NCBI GenBank assembly: GCA_012295275.1
Contig: CM022669.1
Span: 2,101,140 to 2,165,139, forward strand
Origin: Chrysomallon squamiferum
Lineage: Eukaryota; Mollusca; Gastropoda; Neomphalida; Peltospiridae
DNA length: 64,000 nt
Direction of reading: 5' to 3'
Shown: piece after piece, positions 17,479 through 31,700 of the stretch
Layout: each line of letters begins with the position of its first letter
How positions within the stretch are numbered: position 1 is the first letter of the stretch
The notes under the pieces: generated by a model
Told to the model about the DNA's origin: nothing
Seen by the model: the letters and a program-made list of their open reading frames with translations, nothing else
Database searches by the model: none
Made by a program: the position numbers and the translations under genes

Positions 17479-20272
17479 CCAAAAATGAAATTAGGGTAAA
17501 AATAATAATAAAAATGCTCTTCTGTTTTTCATTTTTCTTTTCCAAAAAAAGTTATGTAAATTAATAAATAAAAAATAAAGTGACAAATGTAAAGTGACTA
17601 GCCATTATTATAATCTGTCTGTAAATTTACACCACTGTTTTTCTTGGCACTGTATTGGCAAAAACAAGCAGTGTTATTTCATATCCAAAACAATATTTGA
17701 ATGGCAATATTGTTTGAATTGGAGAAACAAGGTAGTCTTTAAATTATAGATATTATATTAGAAAAACTGAAGAAAAAAAAAGAAGAAGAATATAGAAAGG
17801 AATTGAATTGTTCATGTTTCAGTTCATGATGGATTTTGCACAGATGGATTTACTTGTGTAATCTGAATATTGACATTTGACACACAGAAACATGAATGTT
17901 TGATTACCGTCACAGCATTTCTTTTTACTGACTTCAACACTGTAAAAGGATGGTATGTATAATATGTTGTGTCTGTATTAAAATATTGATTAGAGCAGTG
18001 ATACTTCATAAATGGATGAATGGGTCACTCATTTTTTAATGAAATTAGGGATGAAAATATCACAAAAAAAGGAATTTCAGATATCAGTGAATAATCTTGT
18101 TTGAAAAAAATGGTGAATGACACTAAAACAGTTTAAAAATCACTAGATTAATGTATACATAACTTTTGAAGACAGTGCATTAATTTTTTTTATTATGACA
18201 TGTGTTATTTATGACATGGTATTAAAATATTTTACTAATGCCTACTAATGTATTCATGTGAATAGACTTTGTCTCATCTTAATGTGCAATTTTTAATTTT
18301 GCAATGAGCATGGCAACAGTAATTACAGTTGAAAGCAAAGTAATTATTTTAAAAATGTATGTGTACATGTGTGTTCAGCTGGGTTATATAGGTTTGTACA
18401 AAAAAATTAAAAAATGATATATTGAAAAACAGCCCTTTATATTTTCCTATTGTATTTTCTTTGTATTTAGAAGTCAGAGAATGAAAACATTAGTAACATT
18501 GTTACAGAAACTGCAGAAAAGGACCTCAACTTAGATTTTTGTGATAAGACCACTTGTTATGATGTACTATGGTATTTCATGTTTATACTTGAGTAAGTTA
18601 ATAAAATTTATCATGCCTTTTAAAATATTGTTGTCCGAATAGAGCATAAACACATTTTCTATTTTCCCAGTTCCAAATAATTTTATTTTTTATTTACTGA
18701 CTCAGCCTTTGTTAATAATAAATATGATAATAATATAATATGTACGTGTAAATACAAATATCACTTTGTATATGTGTGTAAAGCAACTCATGTAAAAATC
18801 AATAAATAGATATATTTACAGTAACTTTTACATAGCTCATATGAATGATTTTAACCATTTCTCAAAGGACACTGACACAATGTATGTTTTAGTTCTTAGG
18901 TACTTGATTAACATTATTAACTTTCTCCACAGTAACTAATATTTAAGAATTTAAGCAATAATTTAAGAAAAACTGCTTGGATCATCTAGGTTTGTTCATT
19001 GTACTATTCTTCAGTAGGGTGTAAAGTTTGCAGTTAGTTATTTACTGAAATGTTCATTACATTTCTGCCATATGTTCATGTCAGTGGTTACATTTTTAGC
19101 TAATATAATATAATAATAAAGCATAGTATGATATATTTAAAATGAAAGGAAATTGAAAGTAATACAGAAATTATACTTTTCATTTGACAGTATAGAATAA
19201 TGCTTTTTTAAAACATTATTAATGAGAAACAATCTAGAAGTTTGCATGTTTAATGTTAATATTATTTTAATATTATTTCAAATTACCTATTCTCTTCCTC
19301 CCTCTCCTTTTTGAGCCTCGCCTTCTCATTATTGTTGTTTTTCTTTAGACTTATTTTTAGTTTATTTAAAGTAAGTTTATTCTTTCCAGGGTATTTATCT
19401 ATAGCTCCTATACCATACTAGTTCATCTGTGTGAAGTGGATGGAAAAATTCCATTTAGCTCTTCCTCATTAGTTCTATGCATCGAAATCCTAAAGGTACT
19501 GTATATATACAGAGATATATTTTTCTACATTTGTTTATAGTTTTGCTAATTACTAGATTTAAATCTTTTGTAATTAATAAGTTTGAAAATGGTTCTGGTA
19601 TGATTAATGGATGTTATCTCATAAAATAAATATTTTTTCATATCACTGGGTTTTAATTTTTTCATCCCATTTTCAGACACATTGAAGAGTAATAATATTA
19701 GTATACATATGCCTTTGAATAAATAAAAACCAAATTAGGATTTAAAAAATATCAAATACAAGTATGTAAAACCTTAAAAAACCAAAAGAAAATTGCAGAA
19801 TGAAATACACTACAAGAAGCAGCAATATGGTGAAATGACATTTTGAAGATTTAAAGCAGATTTTAAATTATTTTTAATACAGTGTTGGCCTCTGAGGCAC
19901 TAAAATTCTTACACCAAATAAAAATATATTTTTGAGAAACATAAATATCACTTATAATAGATAGAAACATTTGGAGATAAAACCTTTTTTTTTCTAAATC
20001 AGTTATATTTGCTAAATATCAACAACTGTATATCAACATGAGCAGATTTTAAAAAAGAAATGAATAATTCAAACTACATATGCCAAGGTGAGTGGGACAT
20101 TGTTGAAATTGGTGAGTCATTGTCATTAAAATGTAGACTAGCTCAAAATCAGCAAGTTGTATATTGTGTGTGTGATAAGTGAAACTGACAATTTTATGTA
20201 AAAACCTTTTTTTTTTTACTGAATTTGAAATCTTGCCAAAATATCTGGTGGCTTTTTTGAGATACTACAGAC

Positions 20273-20303
<31 letters not shown>

Positions 20304-23300
20304 CGGAATAATAATAAAAAATAATAAAAAATAATAAAAACTATTTTTCAGTTTAAAAAATTAATTTCTTTTCTTTATGATTTCTATTTTCCTTTTCTTT
20401 TTATATCAGATTATTTGATACATATTTTATTGGATTTTATAATATATATAATTTTTTATGTATTTTTTTAAATTTTATTTTATTGTTGTTTATTTATTCA
20501 TTTAGTATTATTTACCTACTTATTTATTTTGGTTTATGATTGTCCATTCATTTACTTTTTGTTTAGTTATGTTCTGGTATTTTTATTTTTGTTGTCCCTG
20601 TATTATTTTGTATTTCTTTCTCTATTTAGATTCTTATCTCCTGCTGTATGTATGCTCCTCGTGTAAAGGAACATGGATTACAAATGCCACCACTGAGTTA
20701 CTGTCTACTGTTCACTGTACCGGCCTTCCTCTACTGCATCAACAACAACATTGCTGTCCACATGCAGACTCACATGGATCCAACAACATACCAGGTAGAT
20801 ATATTAAATGTATCAAATAAATAGAAATTCTGTTTATGCTATTATAAAATGGATATGTAAAAAATATAGACAGTTTTAAATTAGCACAATACAAGATAAA
20901 GAACATGAGTCAACACTCTGAATAATGGTTGGCAGCTTAACTGTGAATGAAGTTGCATGCAAATTATCAGAATAGGCAATGTTGTTTGGGTGTAAAACTG
21001 GGACATTGAATTCAAAGAGTTAATATATATTTCAGTTGAATAAATTTGTAATTTATCATTCACTTAATCAGATCATTAAATTTTAATTATACTGCACTTT
21101 CTAAATATTCAGTTGTTTTTTGATAAAATTAGATTTTTTGATGTTCAGATTAAACTTAATTAAATAGAAATTAAATTTCTCCTTTTAAAATTTGTTATGT
21201 ACAGATAATTAAATAAAAACCAAAATTAATATGTTGAATTCATCTTTTAGTTTACTACCTAGAAACATTTATCAAGTAGGATTGTCATCTGTTTTGAAAA
21301 GTTGACAGTAGGTAAATTAGATTAATTAAACATATTATACTTAAAATTAAAACAATGCTCCTGTCACACTGACTAAGTATTATACTAATCATTGCACTAA
21401 AATTTGCTTTTTAAAATGTAATTTGTTAATGTTTAGGTTTTAAGTAATCTGAAGATTGGAACAACTGCAGTTTTGTATAGAATTGTCATCAACAGGTAGG
21501 TAAATTTTACTTACACATAAAGAAATCAGGCTTTTAGAAAATGTACTTAAATATTGTTAATTCTGATTATAACAGAACAAAATTCTTTGTGATTATTTAT
21601 TTAGATTTATCCTTCATCCTTCATGCTGTATATATTTACACTCTATGTAAATAAGCATGGATTATGATGCCGTGATTAAGTTACTGTCTACTGTTTATTG
21701 TGCCTGCCTTCCCTATTTACAAAAATGCAACATGTTACAGATTATTGATTTTAAACATATTAAACTTTTTTTACCTTTATAAAAGATTTGACATTTGTAG
21801 TATATTGTAAAATACAGTGAGTTTTTAATATATAACTAGCTGAAATATCTTCATTTGTAAAAATTTGTGTTTATAGAAAAGTATTTTCCAAAACTGATCC
21901 AACACAGCTTCAGTCAGGCAGCATTTGTTTTGTTTTGTTAACCCATATCACAAAAAATATTAGATATTATTTTGGAGAAAAACCCAAAATGATGATTTTA
22001 ACAGATTGCTTGTTTCCACATAATGCAATGTTCTTTGTTTTTCAAGCAATCTAAGCATATAATCTTCTAGTTTGCTTTCCTAAAAAAAAAAAAAAATAAT
22101 AATAATAAAATAAAAAGATAATAACAAGTATAAATATATTCCATTAACTAAAAATACAGTTTTATTTTATATTGCAGATAAGTAGTCATTCTGTGTCAAA
22201 TCAGCCCCCCCCAAAAAATATATTTTAAACCTGACCATCTCGGATTTTTATGAAACTTGATATACTTGTTGATACACTGCAACAAATCTGAAAATTTAGG
22301 CCAATCAAATAAGTGGTGTGTGAGATATTGCTGCTCAAATTTTGAAATTTTCTGCCAAAATGGGCATGAGCACCAACCTTTGAACCCTCATTTCTCAGGA
22401 GCTACTGGTCCAGTCTTCATAAAATTGGTATTGTTGAAAAGGCAATATGACAAGGATTCCAAATCTGCCATTAGTGACCTTGAGATGACCTTTCTTGAAA
22501 TTTAATCTCCCATATGTTAACTAAAACATATAAAAGTTTCAGAGGTGCAATATTCTTTGCTTAGCAGCAATACACATTCAAAAATTGCATGTCCATGAAT
22601 GTAACTCCTTTTCTGTCATTAACATCTGATTACCTAAATGACCAATTCCTGATGCTAGGAATCACCATCTTTCTTGATCACCAAGTAATACATTGAAGGC
22701 CTACATGCTATGATCATATGATATCAAACTACTTCACTCATTGCCTTCTCATCAGTTCAGCAGTCACAGAATCATTCAGTTCATCCACTTCACCCTTAGA
22801 CTTCTCCATGCTCTTCTGAAATGTCCTCAACTAGCCCAATCCATGTCTCATTTTCATACAGCCAGCGAACATTGTTTTGCTTCTTGGCTCCTCTGGTAAC
22901 TCTGTCATATCATTCTCAAAATCCTGGGCAGATACTAGTTCTGGTGAGTCACTCTGCAGGCTCAGCTTGTAGGCATGCATATTTGACTTAGACACTGGAA
23001 CTAACCAGTGAAACTGCTGTGTTCCCTTGATCGTTTTAGCCACTTGAAACCTACCTTGTAGTTCCAACTCATGCTTTGCTATGTGTTCTGGTGTGATGTT
23101 GAAAAAGTGAATACCTGGAATAGTCCTGAAGCAGAAGTCCATGATAGCCTGACTGGTCAGGATTGGGTCTGTATAGGGATGCTGCAATCTGGCCTTTGTC
23201 AGCAACCTCTTCATCATCACCCCAAGTTCCATCACAGGCACTTTTGCCTTGGCTTGTCGCAAAAAGTTCCATTCACCTTCCAACCCAAAGTGCTCTTCAT

Positions 23301-26300
23301 GATGGCTCAGGTTATAAAATTGTTGTTATTTTTATACGGTCCAGCACAGCCATCGGTGTCACGAAATAGTGCAGTGAACTGAATTGATTTCGAGACTAGT
23401 TTTATCTCAGGCATAATCACTGTTTTACTTTAAAATATAGCAGTCATAGTACTAGTAAATGTACCACTATTCTTATAAATGACACAGTTGAAGTAATAAT
23501 AGTAAAAGTTGTAGTTGTAGAAGTATCAGTGTTGTAATATCCATTGAAGTATATGTATTCTAGTAGTACTACTACTGCCAGTAATAATAATAATAATGAT
23601 TATTATGATGATGATGGTGATGATGGTGATGAAGATAACAATAACAATGATAATAATAATCATAATGATAATTAAAGCAATATTAATGCTACAAGTAGTA
23701 ATAGTAATTGTGGAAGTAGTCTCTTAGATGTAGTAGTAGTAGTGGCAATAGGTAGTAGAAGATATAATAGTAATGTAGAGGGAGTATTAGTATAATTAGT
23801 AGTACTAGAGGAAGTAGTAGGATCAATTATAGTGCTTGTAGTAGAGGAAATAGTGTCAGTAGAAGTACCAAATCAAAGAAATAGTTACTGTAGTAGTTAT
23901 TGTAGTAGAGGGGGAATTAACAATATTTGTTATAATAAAAGTAGATGATGGTGACAGTAGTGGTTGTTCTAATAATAAAAGTAATAACAGCACCATTAGT
24001 AATAGTAGTAATGATAGAAGTACTGGTGGTGGTGGAAGTAGTAGTAGTATAGCAGTAGAGGTGCAGGTAATAACAGGAGCCCAGTTGGAGTTATAATAGT
24101 AATAGAAGTAACTACTAGCATCACTGATAATAGCATCAGTAGAAGAAGATGTAGTATTAGTAGAAATAGTTAGCAAAAAAAAAGGTACTGGGAATAGACA
24201 GAGTAATAGAAGAATTAGTAGTAGAAACTTCTAATTGCCATGTGCTCAGTAGGGATTTCACCAGGGGAGTTCCTGACATGCTTGAAGCCACACTTCCTGT
24301 TAACCCTTTGGGCCTGATTGTGTAGAACATATCATGCCATTTGGTGGTCACACTTATTTTGGCCGAAAATCTCAAAATTCAGGGGCCATATCTCTCACAC
24401 CACTGGTCTGACTGGCCTAAAATTTCAGATTTGGTGCTGTGGGATCCCAGTCAACATCTGAGATGGGTTTAACCCATTGTGTGATTTGACATGGCATAAC
24501 CTTTTTGTTAACTGCCGTGTGTGTGCGCGTGTATGTGTGTGTGTGTGTGTGTGAATGCAGACAGTTATGTGTTTTATATTTTTCATGATAACTGATATGA
24601 ACTAAGAAAAAAAAAAAAATGCATTTCAAACATTAGTCAATAGGAAAACAAGCAATACAAGTTTATTTATAACTTGTATCTGTGACACTGTACCATTTAT
24701 AACTGAAAAGCAATAGACTTCCTGTCAGTTAAATATATATATTTATATGTAAACTCACATCTTGTAATGTAGAAATATAACCTCAGAATGTCTGGTTGTT
24801 CTGAACAGTGAAATGATTTATGTTACTTGATTGTTGCTTTATTAGTATATATCTTTTAAACATACTTTCCTATTTGTGAACTATAAAACATGGCCTAGCT
24901 GCTAATTAATAATTAATTTCCCAAGCAAGTTTTTCTTTCATATATCATTCTGAAATCAGGTTAATGTTAAATACCTAATGCAAAAACAAATATTCATATT
25001 TTTTACATTATGTTATGTTACATTATATTATGTTACGTTACAATACATTATTTATTAATTTATTATTCTTGTGTTACTATTTCAGGAAACTTTCTTCTTT
25101 ACAATGGTTTGCTTTGTTTTTATTGACAATGGCTGGTACACTGGACAGGTTGGTATCATCAAATATAAAATTATATTATTTCAAATTACTTACTTAGAAA
25201 TATAGCTGCATTTGTAAGAATTGTGAAACTTTGTTGCAGCAGCTGTATTCTAAATATTCTAAATATATACTGTTTGCAAATAAATAAAAGTTTTCCTACT
25301 TTTACAAAAGAAACTATTGTGATAAGATGCAAAATACTAGAATGCTTGACTTTCACTCTCTACACTGATCCCTGTGTTTCATAATCTTGTGGTAATTTTA
25401 ATTTAAAGTATGCAACATGATTATTTCAGGAATTCTGTAATTAAATTAAACATTGCTTGTTTTTATTAAATATTTATATTTTGTATATAAAGTAGTATTT
25501 ATATATTTTATATTTATTTATTTTAATTTTTTTATATAACATTTGTGCACATTCATGATATATATTTACATAAATCTTTCTTATATTTTGTATTTAAAGG
25601 TCCTTTTTTAATGTTAAGGAATATATTGAAAAAAGATGAAAGTTGACTATGTTGACTTATACATTTGTTTCATATACTTGATGTTTCAGCTATGGTGGGA
25701 TCTACTCACGAGAAGGGAAGTCTGCTGGTGAAATACACCTGTCTATCCGAGGTCTGATTATGATATCAGTTTATTGTTTTATATCTGGACTCTCAGGAGT
25801 TTACACAGAATATGTACTTAAAGCTAATTTCCAGGTATGAATACTTTCACTTCCAGAATTCATGAATAAAATATTTTTTTGTTTTTAACAAGGATATATA
25901 GTTACAATATATTTTTATTTTTTTGTATGTTAGCAACAGGGGGTTACTTCAGAATGGTAAAATAAAATATATGCAAGAAAATTCCACCATCTCATATAAT
26001 TTTAATAAAATCCACAGTGATTGTTGATGATTAAATCAAAAGAGTAGGAATAAATCCTGGTATCACTTTAAGTCAAGTTTTGGTATTATTAGTGTTTTAC
26101 TTTATCAGATTGAATTAATATCTGATTACTAACACTATATATTTTACATCATGAATTATTAGACATTTTGAGAATAATGGTCTTTTTATTTTTATTTTAT
26201 CTACAGACATCATTACACCTTCAGAATATTCTGTTATATGTTTTTGGAATAATTCTGAATGGCGGAACTTGGCTTGTACAGTCTTTCATTTCTCCAACCA

Positions 26301-28749
26301 CAAGTAAGTTTTTGTCTGAACCTTATTAGTTTATCATATGTCATACTGACACAAGAACCTGTTATAAAAAGAAAAACATCTGATTAGTCTTGATATCAGA
26401 CATTTCTTTTCTTAGAGGGTTCCCTGTTCCCGTCATGTATATTTTAGAATCTGTTCCATTCCTCCTGCAGCTGCTGACCATCTTCTGATAAATTGGTTTG
26501 ATTTCTCACACATGTCTGTCTCCCTGTCATGTCCCAGACTTGTTCAATATGGGAAAGGTCCAGGCTTATTGCTTTACATGGCATTTGATAGATGCTATGC
26601 TGCAGGAGGTGAGCATTGACAATTTGTGGACAGCAAGTATGGGGGGCATTGTTAGCTTGAATATTCCAGTTCTGAATCTTCCTGCTACATTCACCTTTGT
26701 GAGGCACTGTGATGATTTGTCAGAGTGGCACAACTGGAGGGCCATTGAGCATGAAGATTGTCTGCATTAAAACAATTTATAATTGTTTGACACCAGTGGC
26801 CTGATGAAGGTTTGAAACAAACTGATTTGCCATTTGAACTCAATTTCTTTGAGCCTTGTTATAGATGAATTGATCCTGTATTGTCCAGTGGATTGTAATA
26901 TTCTGGGTTTGTTGGTAACTGCTCCTGCTGGAAAATCTAAGATAAAAAATGATGTTTGGTCTAACAGTTGGTATTTTAGGTTCCACTGCTTTTTTAAGAA
27001 GAGTATAAATATATAAAGTTGGTTTAATGCATTGGAAAAAGATTGTCATAAGAAGTGTGTAAAAACCACTTTGTTTAGAAATTAAATTGCTTCACATTGT
27101 GTCTTATACTTAATCTTATTTTATTAAAGAAATAATTGTCTTATATTTACAGATGACCAGTATAATTTTTTTAAAGGATTTACATTTTACACATGGCTGA
27201 TAATAATAACACAAGTAAGTATAATAGTCATTTTCTGAAATCTGAATCAGATCTGCATTTCTTCTTGATTTGAGCTAAAGTTTCTTCATAACAAAATACA
27301 GCTATTAGTCCATCACTCCAGTTGTGATCAATTTTAAAACTGCAGTGTAATACCTTATTATTTAACAAGCATAGATTACCCAAAACAAACAAAATAATAA
27401 CTTGGGATAAAAAGAATATTTTTCGCACTTCATTTGTACTATTAAAGGATCTTTAATAAAACAACAGTTATTTTTTAAACTGATTCTTAATTCATTTAAT
27501 TTAAAATCATATACATTAGTAAAACTAGGCAGATCTTTTTCATCTATTATTTTTAATATCAAATTTTATCATTGTCATTATCATTTTGCTTTCTCACTGT
27601 ACAGCTGCCCACAAATCCTGAATCAGCTGAAAACTGTTACTTCCCTCAGCACAGCAGAGATGCACTTTTGTTCAAATGAGCATGTAACATGAACCACAAC
27701 TAAAGAGCAGCATATCCTCTTTCTAATTCACTGCTTGTTTTTGTTTTGATGAAAGAGTTTTTGAAGAAATATACCATTTCATGCACTCACACAGTTAAAA
27801 AATGGTTTATGAACTAAATATTCTCTATCTTTTTTCAAAAATATATCTGTTGAAGCTCAGTTTTTGAAAAGAGCAACTTCTGCTCTTTCTAATGGCATTG
27901 CAGGGTAATCTTGGGGTGTCAAAATGCAGAAATGAACATCTCTCACTAAGCAAATGGATAGGAATAGGTTGTGGAATAAAATATGTGTGACAGACATATA
28001 TTGTTAGACATATCTTCTAAACATGTTCATATATTTTTTCAGAGAAAGTTGATTGTAGTGATTTTAAAGGATGGTAATTTGTAATTGATGTGTTGTGGGT
28101 TTTAATCAGTCAGAGTTTGACTTTAACATTAGCTTATTTTTAGCCTACATTTTATTTTATTGTGATGAATATTTGCATATGCTTTCATATATAAGTTTTT
28201 TCTAGTGACAAAAAAAAAAAAATAGAAAAACCTAAGAAATTGGCATAATTATGTATTGAAAATTGGCAGATGTCAACAGCAAATAGTTGTATATGGATAC
28301 TGGATAATGCCCTTGACAAATATAAACTGAATATACATATTTTTATAAGCATATTACTCTGTTGGGATAGGATCATGGAGTGAAATATAGCTTTTGAATG
28401 TAAAAATGTGAAAGATACAAGCTGGCAGAAATCATAATTTTCTGATGTTTTTTTTTTTAATTGGAGATGAAATTTTGTGTGCCATTACCTGCTGTTATTA
28501 TTATTTTATATATATATATATATATAAACTGTTGTATTTTTTTTTTTTTTCTTCCAGGCAGGTAATGGTTTGATCATGTCTTTGATTATGAAGTATCGTA
28601 GCAACATCACCAGGCTCTTCATCATCTCCTGTGCCATGCTGGCCACCACACTGTTGTCAGTTCTCATCTTCCATCTCAAACTGAACATCTACTTTATTTC
28701 TGCTTTCTTTCTTGTCATCACTGCTCTTATCCTTTACAACCAGTCATGA
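15612..28749 (+). CDS. SLC35A4-type nucleotide-sugar transporter
   Basis: Ten coding exons give 339 residues: 15612-15620, 18471-18592, 19390-19495, 20630-20794, 21437-21495, 25086-25148, 25690-25834, 26207-26303, 27153-27214, 28558-28749. All donors are GT, all phases agree. The start ATG is followed by only two more codons before a 2.85-kb intron; an in-frame TAA lies at 15555-15557, so no earlier start exists in that exon. Diagnostic motifs are LCEVDGKIPF, TYQVLSNLKIGTTAVLYR, ISGLSGVYTEYVLK and GLIMSLIMKYRSNITRLF, all close to vertebrate SLC35A4 (324 residues). The family has about ten membrane segments and sits in Golgi or related membranes; SLC35A4 has been linked to CDP-ribitol or UDP-sugar transport. 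The exact substrate cannot be read from sequence. Introns carry an inverted-repeat element (22184-24500) and a Tc1 relic (about 26440-26770). Confidence 0.94.
15621..18470 (+). other. SLC35A4 intron, no other feature
   Basis: Contains a TTA run (15783-15822), an AAT/AAC array (about 16183-16293), a short CT run and a poly-T of about 36 (17439-17474). I see no gene inside. Confidence 0.7.
22831..23304 (-). pseudogene. Unknown element-borne reading frame
   Basis: An open frame of about 158 codons from stop to stop lies inside the inverted-repeat element. It has no obvious start Met at its beginning. It contains EGEWNFLRQAKAKVPVMELG, TIPGIHFFNITPEHIAKHEL and QFHWLVPVSKSNMHAYKLSL, and is of mixed composition like a real protein. 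I do not recognise the family. It could be part of an ORF encoded by the mobile element or a captured host fragment. No splice sites were assigned. I treat it as a remnant because it is short and isolated. Confidence 0.45.
23470..24180. repeat. Degenerate (AGT)n/(AAT)n trinucleotide array
   Basis: About 700 bp of AGT, AAT, GAT variants inside the inverted-repeat element, giving Ser, Leu or Thr-rich open frames with no gene-like content. Confidence 0.9.
26440..26770 (-). pseudogene. Tc1/mariner-like transposase relic
   Basis: The minus strand reads QNWNIQANNAPHTC, then ISLDLSHIEQVWDMTGRQ and QQLQEEWNRF. This matches the C-terminal DDE region of Tc1-type transposases, where the usual forms are DNAPPH, LSPDLSPIEHVWD and EEWN. 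The catalytic acidic residue in the IE(H/Q)xWD motif is still present, but the N-terminal part is missing and a stop lies upstream. It is a decayed fragment within an SLC35A4 intron. Confidence 0.8.
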
Positions 28750-31700
28750 CTGTTTGCTCTTTACAGACATTGCTTTTATTTTAAATTCTTGTTGTTTTTC
28801 AAAAATTAAAAATCCTTCATATGTATATGATGGTACATTAGTTTTCTAAATAAATTTTGTTTGTGTTTCTAAAAATGCAAGCCCTCACTTTTGCAAAGTC
28901 AGGTTGTCTATAAAAATCAAAGTGCCTGACATACCCAATGTTTAGTTGTTTTAATAAGTACAAAGAGATTCTTGTTATATTTGAGATTAGAATGTTTTTC
29001 TGAGTACATCTTTGATTTATGCAAGACTTGGATATGATATATGCTAAAAAAAACTTAAGCACAGATCATAAGATATTTATTTCTTTGTAGATGTGACAAT
29101 GGATACAAACATTTAAATGATTTTTATACTAAAATGATCATCATCTCCAACTGCAAATGTGATAAGAGGACAACTGTATTATAGTTAAATTATCTAATAA
29201 GCCAGTTTCTTTGTGTTTCTGGACCTGAATATTGTTAAATTTTATAATTAGTAACAACATATATTAAGTTATGTTGATTTGTAATAAATTAATAAAATAA
29301 AATAGATTGAGATAAATTAAGAATGAAAATTTTAAAAGAATGATTTTTTACCATCATTCAAGAATATAATGTCAAGTCAAGCATTTTAATAATCTAATTT
29401 TTAGACTGGAAGATAATAAAAAAGAATATATATATATTTTATTATTTATTTATTTTTGATAAAAAAAATTCAATAATTTTGTTGAGTTTTTAATGTCAGT
29501 TTCTTTTCTATTTATTTCCTTCATTCACTTTAAGATATGTTTGATTTTTAAATCCAAACTGTTTAGTCATTATAGTCTCATCAGTAAAACCACTAACTAA
29601 CTGTTAAGAAATTTTCACTGATCCTGGTTTATATTTTAAGTTGACAGTTTTATTGACACTTTGTTTGTAGTGATTAGTATTATTGTTTATTTATTTATTT
29701 ATTTATTGTAATAACTTCTGTGGGGTGGTAATAAGTTACTAGCAGCAAGGAATCATTTATATACATGAAATTATATTAAGTTAGTCTGATTTTGGTATTG
29801 GACGAATGAATGTGGCAGTTTGCAAAATATTGTTTTAACATTAGATAGCAAACTTTATTTGTTAGGTATTCTATTTTATAAAATGTTATTTGCATTTGAT
29901 TCCTATTTTATTTATGTTAATCAAACCATTAATCCATTATTAGCAATAATAAAAACCAAATAATTTCAAAAACTTTTTATTTCTCTGTTTTTTCTCTCAC
30001 TTCTTGTTTGTTTGTAATTTTTGTTTATACGCTTATGATGTCATTATCTACATGCCACTACATGTGTAACATCTCCTTTCATGTTTTTTCTTTTGTAAAT
30101 AAAATACTGTTTTTTTTCATGTTCCATTTTAAACTGGTTTAGTTTTGTTTTGTTTTTTAAAAATGGTGATACAGATTCTAGTTTTATAGTATCATGTTTT
30201 GTTTTATAAAATTACACAAAAATGTGTATCAAATTTTATTTGTAATCATGATTTTTTATACTTTCCTCAATTTATTAGGACTTTATCTTTGTTTTGTTGG
30301 CTATATAAGTTTTTAATTAATTTTATATTTTAGGTTTCATCTTTGGTTTGTGTTTCAGCATAGATTTAAAGGGACCAGGAATTACTTTCTGTTACCTATT
30401 TTGTTTTAACTTGTTTGTTAGATTTCAGTTTATTACTGATTGAAAGTTTACATTTTATCAGAATAAACAGATAATTGAGAGGGGGAAAAAACAAAAAACA
30501 TTTTGATGGTGTTTGAACATTTTGCCACTTTCTGGTAGTCTTTAATAGGGCATCTTTCATAATCATTATTAACAGTGCTCAGTTGTTTTAGCACTATGTA
30601 TGTACTACTAAACTGGTAAACAATATTTTAGTTCTATTTTTGTACTGACAAATTTTGATTTTTAAATTGGTTTACCAGTATTAGTAAAAAACATACTATA
30701 TACTTATCATAAAACTAAAGAAACAAAAAAAAAAAAAATAATAATAATAAAATTTAAATATAATTGTAAAGTAAGTGATTTCTTGTAATTCAGTGGTTTT
30801 TTAATGTAAGTTTTATGGATACTTACTGACAAAATCCAGAAAACATATTTATTGTATCATGTAGAACATTTTAACTACTGTATTTATATTTTACATTTTT
30901 AAAATCATTAAATTCGGTGAAAATAGAATGTTTTGTAGACATGATTATCAGTAGATTTTAACTAAAAATGTTGAGTAATGTTTTCAGTATGTTTTAATTT
31001 TAATGTATTAAGAAAATAATTTATGGGTTTTAAATGTTATTGTTAATTAGCAAAAGAGTTCTTAACCATAGAGATTCCTATTTGTGACTGAATATAAACC
31101 AACTTTTTAAAATATGTATATACTTTTATATATATGTGTGTGTGTGTGTGTGTGAGACAGAGTTAAAGGGAGGAAACATTACGTGATTGGTAACACTTAT
31201 TACTGATTATTGGCAATTTTTTTATTTATAAATTATTATTTTTTAAATGTTTTGTATGCCTTCCCTTATAAAGTGCAAACCACAGTTTTAGTCATAGTCA
31301 TAGAGAATTGATTCCATGTTCCCTGTCAGTTAGCTTATCATCTAAACAATGTTTGCATTACAATAAAGTATGATTGTCTTGGATAACGTTTTGGAGGAAA
31401 TAGCTTAAAAATGCACCTGTATGTACGAGATGTGTTAAATTGTGAACCACACATTGTTGGGAAGGATAATGTAATAATAGCAATGGTATATTTTGTATTA
31501 TAAAGACATTGTTGAATACAAGATACAAGCTAATTCATTCTTTATTGAAATATTTTATTCAAACAATGGATTGTTTTGCTGTTCATAAAAAGCTTGCAGA
31601 TTTGAATATTGAAAATGAACATAAATGCACAGATTTTCATGTATATTACATGTCGTAGATGAGAATATAAGTTAAGCGCTTTCGTTTGAAAACATGCATT

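Larger units (their letters stand above)
22184..24500. mobile_element. Terminal-inverted-repeat element, long copy
   Basis: The left end (22196 onward, GTCAAATCAG) and the reverse complement of the right end (24490 leftward, GTCAAATCAC) match each other and match a second element at 45647-46482. Shared blocks include ATACTTGTTGA, CCAGTGGTGTG and TTCATAAAATTGGTATTGTT. The left half stays colinear with the second copy to about 22720. The interior adds an unknown minus-strand reading frame (22831-23304) and a trinucleotide array. It sits within an SLC35A4 intron. Superfamily is not identified; ends are degenerate and no clear target duplication was seen. Confidence 0.75.

Noticed and set aside
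22257-22505. Plus-strand frame of 82 codons
   Set aside because: Lies in the repeat arm and left interior of the inverted-repeat element; the second copy does not keep it open.
23071-23382. Plus-strand frames opposite the element-borne frame
   Set aside because: Antisense shadows; the minus frame is longer and better composed.
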